From: a bacterium
Lineage (GTDB): Bacteria > Myxococcota_A > Bradymonadia > UBA7976 > UBA1532
DNA length: 64,000 bases
Reading direction: 5' to 3'
Assembly (NCBI GenBank): GCA_030427205.1
Contig: JAUHXC010000001.1
Location: forward strand, 558,001-622,000
Below, piece by piece: positions 8,339 through 16,343 of the stretch. Positions within the stretch are counted from its first letter, which is position 1, and each line of letters begins with the position of its first letter. Made by a program: the position numbers and the translations under genes. The notes beneath the pieces are model-generated. The model was not told the origin of the DNA, made no database searches, and saw only the letters and a program-made list of their open reading frames with translations.

Positions 8339-9349
8339 ATGGGTGCCCTGCGTTGCTTTCTGGTGACCATCTCCGCCGCGGGCCTGATCTTCGGCTGTAC
8401 ACCATCGGGAGACCCCAACAGCTCCGATGACGCGGCCATCGTCGACGGCGGCGTGCCGGTCGATGGCGGCGAAGGCGAAGGCGAAGGGGAAGGCGAGGGC
8501 GAAGGGGAAGGTGAGGGCGAGGGTGAAGGGGAAGGCGAGGGCGAAGGGGAGGGTGAAGGCGAGGGTGAAGGCGAGGGCGAGGGCGAGGGTGAAGGCGAGG
8601 GCGAGATCCCCGGCTTCTGCCCGATGGAGATCAACTACGTCGGCCAGATCGTCGCCGGCTTCCAGGACATGCCCGAGGTGCCCGACGGCGGCGAGGCGAC
8701 CTTCGAGCCCTACCCCGCCGAGTACGACGCCGGCATCGGCGCGGTGATCGGCATGGTGCCCGAGATGCACGAAGCGGTCGTCGACCTCGCCGACATGCCG
8801 CTGCAGGTGACCGAAGCGACGGTCATCGCCACCAACTACTACACCGACAACTTCGACGTGCCGCCCAACCAGAGCCGGTTCTGGGTCGCCGACGCCAACG
8901 GGGCCATCGAGCTCTTCCTCGACTTCAGCGTCGAGGGGGCCACCCCCGACTTCCAGATCCGGACGGGCCACAAGATCTCGTTCGAGGTCACCGAACTCGG
9001 CCGCTACTTCGCCCGGGGCCAGATCTCCAAGGCGACGAACTTCGAACTCGTCGAGACCGACCAGCCGGTCTACATCGACGATACCGGCGGCCCCTTCACC
9101 GCCGGCGACGTGCACAAGCTGGTGCGGGTCACCGGCATCCTGCGCAACCAGGAGCCCTGCGGCGGCGAGAACCTGTGCTGGGACCTCATGTCGGCCCCCG
9201 ACGAAGACGTCAACCTGGGCATCTTCCGCACCCGCAGCCAGTTCGCGGTGACCGGCGGCTGCGCCACCTATGTCGGCCCGCTGGGCTGGTTCAACGACAC
9301 CCCGCAGTACGACGCGGTCAACTTCACCTGGCATCGGCTGTACGACTGA
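8339..9349 (+). CDS. (Gly-Glu)n-linker lipoprotein with OB-fold-like domain, first gene of envelope operon
   Basis: A 336-residue lipoprotein (GLIFGC lipobox) with about 23 Gly-Glu pairs (roughly residues 43-89), then an OB-fold-like domain: VTEATVIATNYY, RFWVADANGAIELFLDF, TGHKISFEVTELG, DVHKLVRVTGIL. It is the paralogue of the product of 4319-5524. Such domains occur in secreted nucleases of the ExeM/YhcR type, where they are thought to bind nucleic acid; applying that here is inference. The ATG at 8339 has GAGGAG five bases upstream. An in-frame ATG at 8285 would place a long non-signal sequence before the lipobox, so it is rejected. It leads five further genes with small gaps or overlaps. 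Confidence 0.75.
   Translation: MGALRCFLVTISAAGLIFGCTPSGDPNSSDDAAIVDGGVPVDGGEGEGEGEGEGEGEGEGEGEGEGEGEGEGEGEGEGEGEGEGEGEGEIPGFCPMEINYVGQIVAGFQDMPEVPDGGEATFEPYPAEYDAGIGAVIGMVPEMHEAVVDLADMPLQVTEATVIATNYYTDNFDVPPNQSRFWVADANGAIELFLDFSVEGATPDFQIRTGHKISFEVTELGRYFARGQISKATNFELVETDQPVYIDDTGGPFTAGDVHKLVRVTGILRNQEPCGGENLCWDLMSAPDEDVNLGIFRTRSQFAVTGGCATYVGPLGWFNDTPQYDAVNFTWHRLYD
8468..8605. repeat. Hexanucleotide tract encoding (Gly-Glu)n
   Basis: About 23 units of GGNGAR encoding the Gly-Glu linker of the lipoprotein at 8339-9349. It is about half the length of the tract in the paralogue at 5032-5306, consistent with expansion or contraction between copies. Confidence 0.9.
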
Positions 9350-9377
9350 GCGGCCCCGCGCGGGGGAGGAGGCGGCG

Positions 9378-10451
9378 ATGAGCCCACGGTGCATGCGGTA
9401 CGTGGCGATATTCGCCGCCGCCGTCACTCTGACGTGCGGCATGGGCTGTACGCCCGACCTGCGCGAAGAATCCGACCTCGAGGGGCAGTTCGACACCCCC
9501 GGCGAGCAGCGGCCGGTCAGCGAGCCGGTGCGCTATATCGAGCGCCTCTCGGGGCGCAGCTACGGTCTGCCCCGCGACGGCGAGCCGGGCATCGCCGATC
9601 TGATCGCGCTGCTGCCCGACGCGGCCATCGCCGGCGGCGACCCCGACATCTGGGCCGGCCCCGACGACATCCCGCCCTGCCCGTCGCGGGAGCGGGTCAA
9701 CGTGGTCGACGACCTGCCGATCACCGTCGAGGGCGTGGTGACGGTGCACCCGCGGCAGTACCTCAAGGTGCCCATCTGCGATCAGGACGAGCGCAACTAC
9801 GGCTCGTTCGTCGTCGAGGACGATACCGGCGGCATCGTCGTGCTGCGCAACAGCCGGGTGGCGCAATACACCGCCGGCGACCGGGTCAAGCTGACGGTGC
9901 GCGCGATGATGTTCACCTTCCGCGATCCCTCGACCCGGGTGGTGGTCTCGGCGGACGTCGAGCGGGCCGATCCGCCCGACGGCGAGGCCGGCTTCGTGCT
10001 CTACGAGCGCCTCGCAGAGCCGTTCTCCATCGCCGACATCAGCGAGACCCGCCGCATCGAGGGCGTGGTCATGCAGTCGCCGAACAATACCAACTTCGGC
10101 CAGCTGATCCTGGCGAGCAAGCCGGCGCCGAGCGCCGACCCCGACGCGGGCGAAGGCAGCGTGGTCTGCCGCGAGTCGTGCCCCACCCGCTGCCGTCGGC
10201 GGCAGTGCGGCGAGACGTGCGGCGAGATCTGCGCGGCGATCTGCGCGGCGGGCATCGAAGGCAACGCGGGCATCGACGAGGCGCTGCCCGCCTGCTGGCC
10301 GGCCAATGTCGACCAGGAGCTGCAGCGGCGTGGCTTCGGCCCCGAGAAGGGCACCCGGCTGGCGATCTACGGGCCGGTCTTCAACAGCTTCGATATGGAT
10401 ATGTGGGTCCAGCGGCTGGGCCAGGTCGAGGTGCTCGACGATGAGGAGTGA
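9378..10451 (+). CDS. OB-fold-like lipoprotein
   Basis: A 357-residue protein with a lipoprotein signal (TLTCGMGC). The central region has the OB-fold pattern ITVEGVVTVHPRQYL, then YGSFVVEDDTGGIVVL and AGDRVKLTVRAMMF, as in the OB domains of secreted nucleases. A Cys-rich patch (about 270-300: CRESC, CRRRQC, CGETCGEIC) may bind metal or be disulfide-linked outside the membrane. There is no Gly-Glu linker. The ATG at 9378 has GGGAGGAGG about seven bases upstream, and the gene starts 28 bases after the previous one. Together with its neighbours it looks like a substrate-binding lipoprotein; direct evidence for the ligand is lacking. Confidence 0.65.
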   Translation: MSPRCMRYVAIFAAAVTLTCGMGCTPDLREESDLEGQFDTPGEQRPVSEPVRYIERLSGRSYGLPRDGEPGIADLIALLPDAAIAGGDPDIWAGPDDIPPCPSRERVNVVDDLPITVEGVVTVHPRQYLKVPICDQDERNYGSFVVEDDTGGIVVLRNSRVAQYTAGDRVKLTVRAMMFTFRDPSTRVVVSADVERADPPDGEAGFVLYERLAEPFSIADISETRRIEGVVMQSPNNTNFGQLILASKPAPSADPDAGEGSVVCRESCPTRCRRRQCGETCGEICAAICAAGIEGNAGIDEALPACWPANVDQELQRRGFGPEKGTRLAIYGPVFNSFDMDMWVQRLGQVEVLDDEE

Positions 10452-10455
10452 CGCG

Positions 10456-12138
10456 ATGCGATGGCAGCTCGGCTCGATCCTGCTGGGGACCTGCCTGATC
10501 GGCGCCCCGGCGCTGGCCCAGGTGGGTGACGAGCAGGACGTGCTCGTCGAAGACACCGCCGACCAGGAGGCGACGCCGACCGAACCGCAGGCCGATCCGG
10601 CGTTCGTCGCCCAGCCGGGCGAGACGTTCGAGCCGGGCAAGTCGCTGGCGGTCGACGAGTCGCTCTACTGGCTCATCGAGGCCAGCACCGGCATCCACAG
10701 CATGGACAACCGGGACTTCCGGCCGCTCGACGAGTCGAGCGATCAGTCGATCCTCGATACCGACGACCGGCGCATCTTCGGCTATACCGACTTCTTCGGC
10801 ACCCTCTCGTACCGCCCGGTGGACCCCACGGTCTTCAACCTGCGGCTGAAGTACGACGCGGTCTGGCCCACCGACGATACCGGCCGCGCGCGCGGGCCGG
10901 GCGGCGAGCTGCGGGTCTTCGACCTCAACGCCGACGTCGCGCTGCTCGACACCGACCACATCGGCCTGAGCATGAAGTTCGGCCGGCAGTCGTTCTCCAT
11001 CGGCGGCGTGCCCCGCGACTACATGCTCGCCGGCGCGCTCGACGCGATCACCGGGCGGGTCGACCTGCGCGCCGCCGGGCGGCTGCGCATCCTCGCGGTC
11101 GACTTCTTCGGCGGCCACGACCTGCCGACCCTGGGCTACCAGAGCTACCGCAGCGGGCGCGAGACCACCTTCGGCCTGCGCGGCGACACCGTCACCCTGC
11201 GCACCGGCGCGATCTACGAGTTCGACCGCGAGGCGCAGCCCGACCTGCCCATCGAGGCGCGGGCCTACTACTTCTACGCCAGCATCGGCGGCGGCCCCAT
11301 CGAGTACAGCGGGGCCGACATCACCCGCGGCGGGCTCAACGGCAACTACAGCGACGCCGACTACCAGCAGATGATGGGCCTGCGCGCCGCCTATGTGCGC
11401 GACTTCGAGAACGGCGGTCAGGTGCGGGTCTACGGCGAGTTCGCCCGCTCGGCGGGCGTCGACCGCAAGCCCGAGGAGGCCCGCGACGTCGAGACCGTCG
11501 GCAACGCCTTCGGCGGCGGCATCGACCTCGAGTGGGACGCCAGCGATACCATCACCCTCATCGCCGGGGCCGAGTTCTACCGCTTCGACGGCAGCAACCA
11601 CGCCAGCGACGGCCTCGAGTTCGAGCGCGGCTTCGTCGGCTTCAAGGGGGCCCGCGTCGGCGGCCGCACCGTCGGCCGGCTCTCGGGATGGCGCCCGGCG
11701 AGCCACGTCGACCCGGCGGGGGTCAAGCACACCCCCCACGACCTCGAGCGGGTCGGCGGCACCCAGCACGTCTTCGGGCGGCTGGGCGTCGACGTCTACG
11801 GCACCCGGCTCACCGCCGACTACTGGCTGCTGAGCGACACCGGCAGCACCTTCCTCGACCTCGACGGCATCGACGCCATGCCCGAGCCGCCCTTCGGCTA
11901 TACCCGCGAAGAGTTCCGGGCCCAGGAGCGCCTCGGCCTCGAGCTGGGCCAGGCCCTCGACCTGCGCCTCAGCCAGCCGGTCGGCGAGATCGTGCAGCTC
12001 GAGGCGGGCTACAGCCTCTTCATGCCGGGGGCCTACTACCGCATCGAGGTCGACCGCCTCGCCGGTGAGGATCAGACCGCGCTCGGCGGGCAGGAGACCT
12101 TCTGGCTGCTCGACTTCGGCGCCTCGGTGTCGTTCTGA
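10456..12138 (+). CDS. Outer-membrane porin-like beta-barrel protein
   Basis: A 560-residue protein with a signal peptide (cleavage probably after GAPALA), a polar region to about residue 60, then long alternating strands typical of a large barrel and a C-terminal ...ASVSF. The pattern (GRQSFSIGG, YQSYRSGRETTFGLRGD) recalls alginate-export or carbohydrate porins. It probably forms the outer-membrane channel of the operon. The ATG at 10456 has GAGGAG about eight bases upstream and the gene begins four bases after the previous stop. The stop overlaps the next start (TGATG), so translation is coupled. Confidence 0.7.
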   Translation: MRWQLGSILLGTCLIGAPALAQVGDEQDVLVEDTADQEATPTEPQADPAFVAQPGETFEPGKSLAVDESLYWLIEASTGIHSMDNRDFRPLDESSDQSILDTDDRRIFGYTDFFGTLSYRPVDPTVFNLRLKYDAVWPTDDTGRARGPGGELRVFDLNADVALLDTDHIGLSMKFGRQSFSIGGVPRDYMLAGALDAITGRVDLRAAGRLRILAVDFFGGHDLPTLGYQSYRSGRETTFGLRGDTVTLRTGAIYEFDREAQPDLPIEARAYYFYASIGGGPIEYSGADITRGGLNGNYSDADYQQMMGLRAAYVRDFENGGQVRVYGEFARSAGVDRKPEEARDVETVGNAFGGGIDLEWDASDTITLIAGAEFYRFDGSNHASDGLEFERGFVGFKGARVGGRTVGRLSGWRPASHVDPAGVKHTPHDLERVGGTQHVFGRLGVDVYGTRLTADYWLLSDTGSTFLDLDGIDAMPEPPFGYTREEFRAQERLGLELGQALDLRLSQPVGEIVQLEAGYSLFMPGAYYRIEVDRLAGEDQTALGGQETFWLLDFGASVSF

Positions 12139-12953
12139 TGCGCCGCGCCGCCCGCACATCGATCGCGCTGCTGCTCGGGCTGCCGCTGTGCCTCGGCGGC
12201 TGCGAGCGCGACCCCAATACCGGCATCACCCGCGAAGTGGGCTACCGCTCGGGCACCGTCGAAGACGGCTACCTGTCCAACGGCGAGCGGGGCAACGTGC
12301 AGATCAACGAGATCATGTGGGCCGGCAGCGTCAAAGGCACCGGGGCCGACCGCGAGTGGGACCCCGACGACGTCTTCATCGAGCTGCAGAACAAGCACCC
12401 GCGCCCGATCTACCTCACCCGCTGGCAGCTGACCGTCGAGGTGGGGCACAACCTCGACGGCCTCCGCCGCGCCGACCGCGACGACCGCTCCCGGGTGACC
12501 TACATCATCCCCCGGCGGGAGAACCAGCAGCCGGTGCAGCCCAACGAGTTCGTGGTCATCGCCGCCAAGCGCGACGGCGCCTTCGAGGCCGACTACTACA
12601 TCGAAGACCTGAAGCTGCCGCGGACCAACTTCGCGCTGACCCTGCAAGACATCGACGACCGCCTCATCGACGGCGGCGGCGATACCCGCAAGCCGGCCTT
12701 CGCCGGGGCCTTCGACCGGGTCACCGCCCGCTCGATGGAGCGCATCCAGCTCATCTTCAACAACCGGGGCAACCGCGACGGCTCGTGGCACACCTACAGC
12801 CTCAACGACTTCGACACCGACGAGCGCGGCGAGCTGCACGGCACGCTGCGCGATCGGATCCGCGAAGAGTGGCGCCCGCTGACGTTCGCCACCCCCGGCC
12901 GGCCCAACAGCCCCGACTACTCGGGCTACATCTCCTCGGGGTCGTTCGAATGA
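12138..12953 (+). CDS. Lamin-tail-domain lipoprotein
   Basis: A 271-residue lipoprotein (LCLGGC, Cys 22). From about residue 54 it shows the lamin tail (LTD) pattern: VQINEIMWAGS, then FIELQNKHPRPIYLTRWQL, and later EFVVIAAKRDG. The same NEI..W and FIEL signature recurs in the C-terminal domain of the PLD protein encoded at 14251-16254. LTD domains in bacteria are common in secreted nucleases and surface proteins and probably bind DNA or other proteins. The start overlaps the porin stop by one base and the stop overlaps the next start (ATGA). Probably a surface partner of the PLD proteins; its catalytic role, if any, is unknown. Confidence 0.75.
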   Translation: MRRAARTSIALLLGLPLCLGGCERDPNTGITREVGYRSGTVEDGYLSNGERGNVQINEIMWAGSVKGTGADREWDPDDVFIELQNKHPRPIYLTRWQLTVEVGHNLDGLRRADRDDRSRVTYIIPRRENQQPVQPNEFVVIAAKRDGAFEADYYIEDLKLPRTNFALTLQDIDDRLIDGGGDTRKPAFAGAFDRVTARSMERIQLIFNNRGNRDGSWHTYSLNDFDTDERGELHGTLRDRIREEWRPLTFATPGRPNSPDYSGYISSGSFE

Positions 12954-14251
12954 GCCGCCGACTCACGCACCGCGCGCTCACCGCGCTCACCGCGCTCACC
13001 GCGCTCGGCGGCCTCGCCTGCGAGACCACGCCCGAGACCGACCCGGCGCCGTTCGACGACCTGCTCGAGGTCAACGACGAGACCCGGGCCGCCGCGACGC
13101 TCTTCCGCACGATCCTCATCGAGCCCGCCGGCTCCAGCGCCGGCCCGGCGTGGAGCTACGCCGCCGCCGTCGACGAGGTGCGCACCCTCGTCGCCAGCGC
13201 CGAGGTCTCGCTCGAGGTGATGCTCGAAGACTTCGAAGACGCCCAGATCGCCCAGGCGATCATCGACGCCGTCGACCGCGGGGTCGACGTGCGGGTCGTC
13301 GGCGACATCGACCGCCGCGCACAGACCGGCTTCGAGATGCTCGAAGAGGCCGACCTCGCGCCGGTCTACGGCGACGGCGAGCTCTTGTGGAACGGCGTCT
13401 TCGGCGAGGATCCGATCCTGCGCACCGGCGAAGACAACCGCATGACCCACAACGTGATCATCGCCGACCGCCAGCGGCTGATCTCGCTGTCCGCCGGCTT
13501 CCCGGAGAACGTGCGCGAGATCGGCCAGGCCGGCTTCGCCGCCGACAGCGAGGTGCTCGCCCGCGACTTCGGCAACATCTTCGACCAGCTGCACGGGGAG
13601 GTCTTCGCGACCACCCTGACCTACTTCGACCAGTCGGTGGTCAGCGACTCCAACAACCGCACGCTCTACGAGACCGACGAGAGCATCATCGAGCTCTACT
13701 TCGGCCCGCAGGAGCCCCTGGTCAAGGAGCTGATCGACCGGATCTACGCCGCCCGCTCGGCGGTCTGGATCGCGACGTCGAGCATGCTCAACAGCGAGAT
13801 CGCCCGGGCTCTGAGGTACAAGGGGGCCGCGGGCTTCGACGTGCGGCTGGTCGTCAGCGGCCAGCAGACCGCGCAGGACGAGGCCGGCGCGCTGCCGGCG
13901 GTCTTCGCCGACCTCGCCGAGCAGCGCGGCGACGACCTGCCCGCCTTCCGGGTGCTGCCGGCGCTCGCGGGCAGCGGCACGCTGATCATCCTCGACGGGC
14001 AGCCGTTCTTCGCCGGCGACGACAAGCAGCCGGGCGTCGCGCTGGTGCTCAGCGCGGCGCTGCTCGAGTCGGTGCCCTACGCGATCACCGGCGTGCGCCC
14101 CGACGGCCTCGACCTCGAGGCCCGCCCGTCCGACCGCTTCACCGACGCCCACCTGTGGGCGGTGCACGGCGGACCCGACGACACCGAGGACTACCGGGTC
14201 CTGCGCGAGCAGTTCCTGCGCCTGTTCGACGCCGCCGTGGAGGTCGAGTGA
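12950..14251 (+). CDS. Degenerate phospholipase D-like lipoprotein
   Basis: A 433-residue lipoprotein (LGGLAC, Cys 24; the signal contains a 9-bp tandem repeat giving ALTALTAL). The fold follows PLD proteins: SLEVMLEDFEDAQIAQAI, then GVDVRVVGDIDRRA, then MTHNVIIADRQ (about 165-175). The HxKxxxxD motif is broken: HNVIIAD has His out of register and no Lys. The second half (WIATSSMLN, FDVRLVVSGQQ, GTLIILDGQ) also lacks an HKD. It is probably a non-catalytic partner of the intact PLD protein encoded next. It overlaps the upstream gene by four bases (ATGA) and the downstream gene by one. Confidence 0.7.
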   Translation: MSRRLTHRALTALTALTALGGLACETTPETDPAPFDDLLEVNDETRAAATLFRTILIEPAGSSAGPAWSYAAAVDEVRTLVASAEVSLEVMLEDFEDAQIAQAIIDAVDRGVDVRVVGDIDRRAQTGFEMLEEADLAPVYGDGELLWNGVFGEDPILRTGEDNRMTHNVIIADRQRLISLSAGFPENVREIGQAGFAADSEVLARDFGNIFDQLHGEVFATTLTYFDQSVVSDSNNRTLYETDESIIELYFGPQEPLVKELIDRIYAARSAVWIATSSMLNSEIARALRYKGAAGFDVRLVVSGQQTAQDEAGALPAVFADLAEQRGDDLPAFRVLPALAGSGTLIILDGQPFFAGDDKQPGVALVLSAALLESVPYAITGVRPDGLDLEARPSDRFTDAHLWAVHGGPDDTEDYRVLREQFLRLFDAAVEVE

Positions 14252-16254
14252 TGAGCCGCACCCTCGCTCTCGTGGCCCTCGGGGCCCTGCTGCTGATCGC
14301 GACGGGCTGCGCCCGCGAGCTCGACCCGGCCGACGCGCGCATGATGCTGCAGCCGCGGGTCAGCGCCGTCTTCAACGCGCCGGGCAGCACCGAGGCCAAC
14401 GGCACCGACTACAATACCGACGACATCCTGGTGCAGATGATCGACCGGGCGCGGTCGACGATCGACTTCTCGGTGATGGGCTTCAGCCGCGATACGATCA
14501 TCGACGCGCTCATCCGGGCCCACCACCGCGGGGTGCGCCTGCGCTTCGTCGGCGACGCCAAGCACATGTTCGGCCACCAGCGGGCGTACCAGGAGTTCGA
14601 CCGCCTGGGCATCGAGATGCAGGTGGGCAACCAGAACCACATCATGCACGACAAGTTCTTCGTGATGGACGGGCGGTACACCATCACCGGCACCGGCAAC
14701 ATCACGCCGACCGGCTTCGGCCGCAACGACAACAACTGGGTGCGCATCGACAGCCCCCAGGTCGCCGCCGACTTCACCGCCGAGCTCGAGCAGCAGCTCG
14801 CCGGCCGCTTCGGCTACTCCAAGATCCCGATCGACAACGGCAATACCTACCAGGTGGGCGACACCGTCGTCGAAGTGCACTTCTCGCCGCAGGAAGACGC
14901 CATGGGGCGCATCCTCGAGGCGGTCGAGAGCGCCGAGCACAGCATCGAGTTCTTCATCTTCGCCTTCACCAAGGACCAGCTCGGCTCGCTCTTCGTCGCC
15001 AAGCACGAGCAGTTCGAGCAGTACAACCGCTGCTGCGACCCCGAGGCGGCGCCGGTCGAGGGCGAAGAGGCCGCCTTCTGCGAAGCGGAGATCACCTGCG
15101 AAGAGCCCTTCGTGCGCAAGTACGTGCGCGGGGTCATCGACCGCAGCCAGCTGCACTCCAACGGCCCGTACCACGAGGTCTACCGGCTCATCACCCACGG
15201 CGTCGACGTGCGCATGGACGGCAACGACAACAGCCGCCAGCCGGGGGATTACCAGGCCGGCGGCGGCCGCCAGCACTCCAAGACGATGATCATCGACGGG
15301 TTGACCGACAACGCGCAGGTGCTCACCGGCTCGTTCAACTGGTCGTCGAGCGCGACCCTGGCCAACGACGAGACCCTGCTCGTGCTGCACAGCCAGCGCC
15401 TCGGGCGGCAGTACGCCGAATACTTCGACTACCTCTACCGCCTCGCCAAGCGCATGGGCGAGCGCTGGCTCGGCGACGGCAGCGGCCTGCAGCGGGGGCA
15501 CGTGATCTTCAACGAGATCGGCTGGGACGGCTACAACGGCCGGGTCGACCCCGCCGAGAGCCCCAACAGCGAGAGCACCCGCCCGCAGGACTTCACCTTC
15601 AACGACGAGTTCATCGAGCTGCTCAATACCACCGACCAGCCGATCGACCTCTCGCTGTGGACCATCGCCGCCCCCGACGACTTCGTGGTGGGGCTCTACC
15701 CGGGCACCATCATCGGGCCCTACGAGCGCTTCCTCATCGTCGACCACAACGTCGAGGCCTATGACGACCTGCGCCCGCAGCAGCCCGGCGGGGCCTACGT
15801 CGGCGCCGACTTCGTGATGAACATGGCCAACGACCAGCGCTTCCTGCGGCTCAACCTGTCCAACGCGCGCTTCCAGCTGCGGCTGCTCGACCCGCGGGGC
15901 AACGTCATCGACATCGCCGGCGACGGCGGCCCGCCCTTCACCGGCGGCCGCGAGTGGACCGGCCCCACCGACGACCCGCGCAACCAGCGGGTGCGCTCGA
16001 TGGAGCGGATGCACTTCGACTGCGAGGGCCAGGGCGCCGACTGCCAGATCATCCGCAACGGGCGCGACGCGTCGAGCTGGCAGGCCTGCACCGACCCCGA
16101 GCCCGAGCTGACCAGCCAGATCCGGCAGGGCTACGAAGGCCAGGTGGTGGCCACGCCCGGCCAGCCCAACAGCGGCGGCGAGCAGTTCCCCGCCGAAGAC
16201 CCCACCTTCCGCGCGCCCACCGCGCCGCCCCAGGCCGAGCCGGTCGACGAGTGA
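14251..16254 (+). CDS. Phospholipase D-family lipoprotein with C-terminal lamin-tail domain
   Basis: A 667-residue lipoprotein (LIATGC, Cys 20). It has two intact HKD motifs, HDKFFVMD (133-140) followed by GTGN, and HSKTMIIDG (342-350) followed by GSFNWS, so the active site of a PLD-superfamily hydrolase is complete. A Cys-rich insertion lies at about 259-285. From about residue 417 a lamin-tail domain follows (VIFNEIGWDG, FIELLNTTDQPIDLS). PLD enzymes of this layout may be secreted nucleases or phospholipases; the LTD and the OB-fold neighbours favour nucleic acid, by inference. It is the last gene of the six-gene operon. Its 3' end contains one copy of a 39-bp direct repeat found again at 17615-17653. 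Confidence 0.8.
   Translation: MSRTLALVALGALLLIATGCARELDPADARMMLQPRVSAVFNAPGSTEANGTDYNTDDILVQMIDRARSTIDFSVMGFSRDTIIDALIRAHHRGVRLRFVGDAKHMFGHQRAYQEFDRLGIEMQVGNQNHIMHDKFFVMDGRYTITGTGNITPTGFGRNDNNWVRIDSPQVAADFTAELEQQLAGRFGYSKIPIDNGNTYQVGDTVVEVHFSPQEDAMGRILEAVESAEHSIEFFIFAFTKDQLGSLFVAKHEQFEQYNRCCDPEAAPVEGEEAAFCEAEITCEEPFVRKYVRGVIDRSQLHSNGPYHEVYRLITHGVDVRMDGNDNSRQPGDYQAGGGRQHSKTMIIDGLTDNAQVLTGSFNWSSSATLANDETLLVLHSQRLGRQYAEYFDYLYRLAKRMGERWLGDGSGLQRGHVIFNEIGWDGYNGRVDPAESPNSESTRPQDFTFNDEFIELLNTTDQPIDLSLWTIAAPDDFVVGLYPGTIIGPYERFLIVDHNVEAYDDLRPQQPGGAYVGADFVMNMANDQRFLRLNLSNARFQLRLLDPRGNVIDIAGDGGPPFTGGREWTGPTDDPRNQRVRSMERMHFDCEGQGADCQIIRNGRDASSWQACTDPEPELTSQIRQGYEGQVVATPGQPNSGGEQFPAEDPTFRAPTAPPQAEPVDE
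16208..16246. repeat. 39-bp direct repeat, left copy
   Basis: Lies inside the last codons of the PLD gene. It matches 17615-17653 at 38 of 39 positions (A at 16219, G at 17626), in the same orientation, offset by 1,407 bases. The pair brackets the broken ATPase gene. Confidence 0.85.
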
Positions 16255-16293
16255 TCGACGCGCCGCGGTGACCCCGCGCAGCCGGCGCCAGAG

Positions 16294-16299
16294 TTGACA
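16294..16299 (+). promoter_or_regulatory. Consensus -35 hexamer before the broken ATPase gene
   Basis: A perfect TTGACA lies 45 bases upstream of the ATG at 16344. No good -10 follows at 17-18 bases, so the promoter may be weak, degenerate or coincidental. Confidence 0.3.
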
Positions 16300-16343
16300 G
16301 TCCATGGTGTCCCGAGCAAGCTCCGATCCCGACGGAGGCACCG

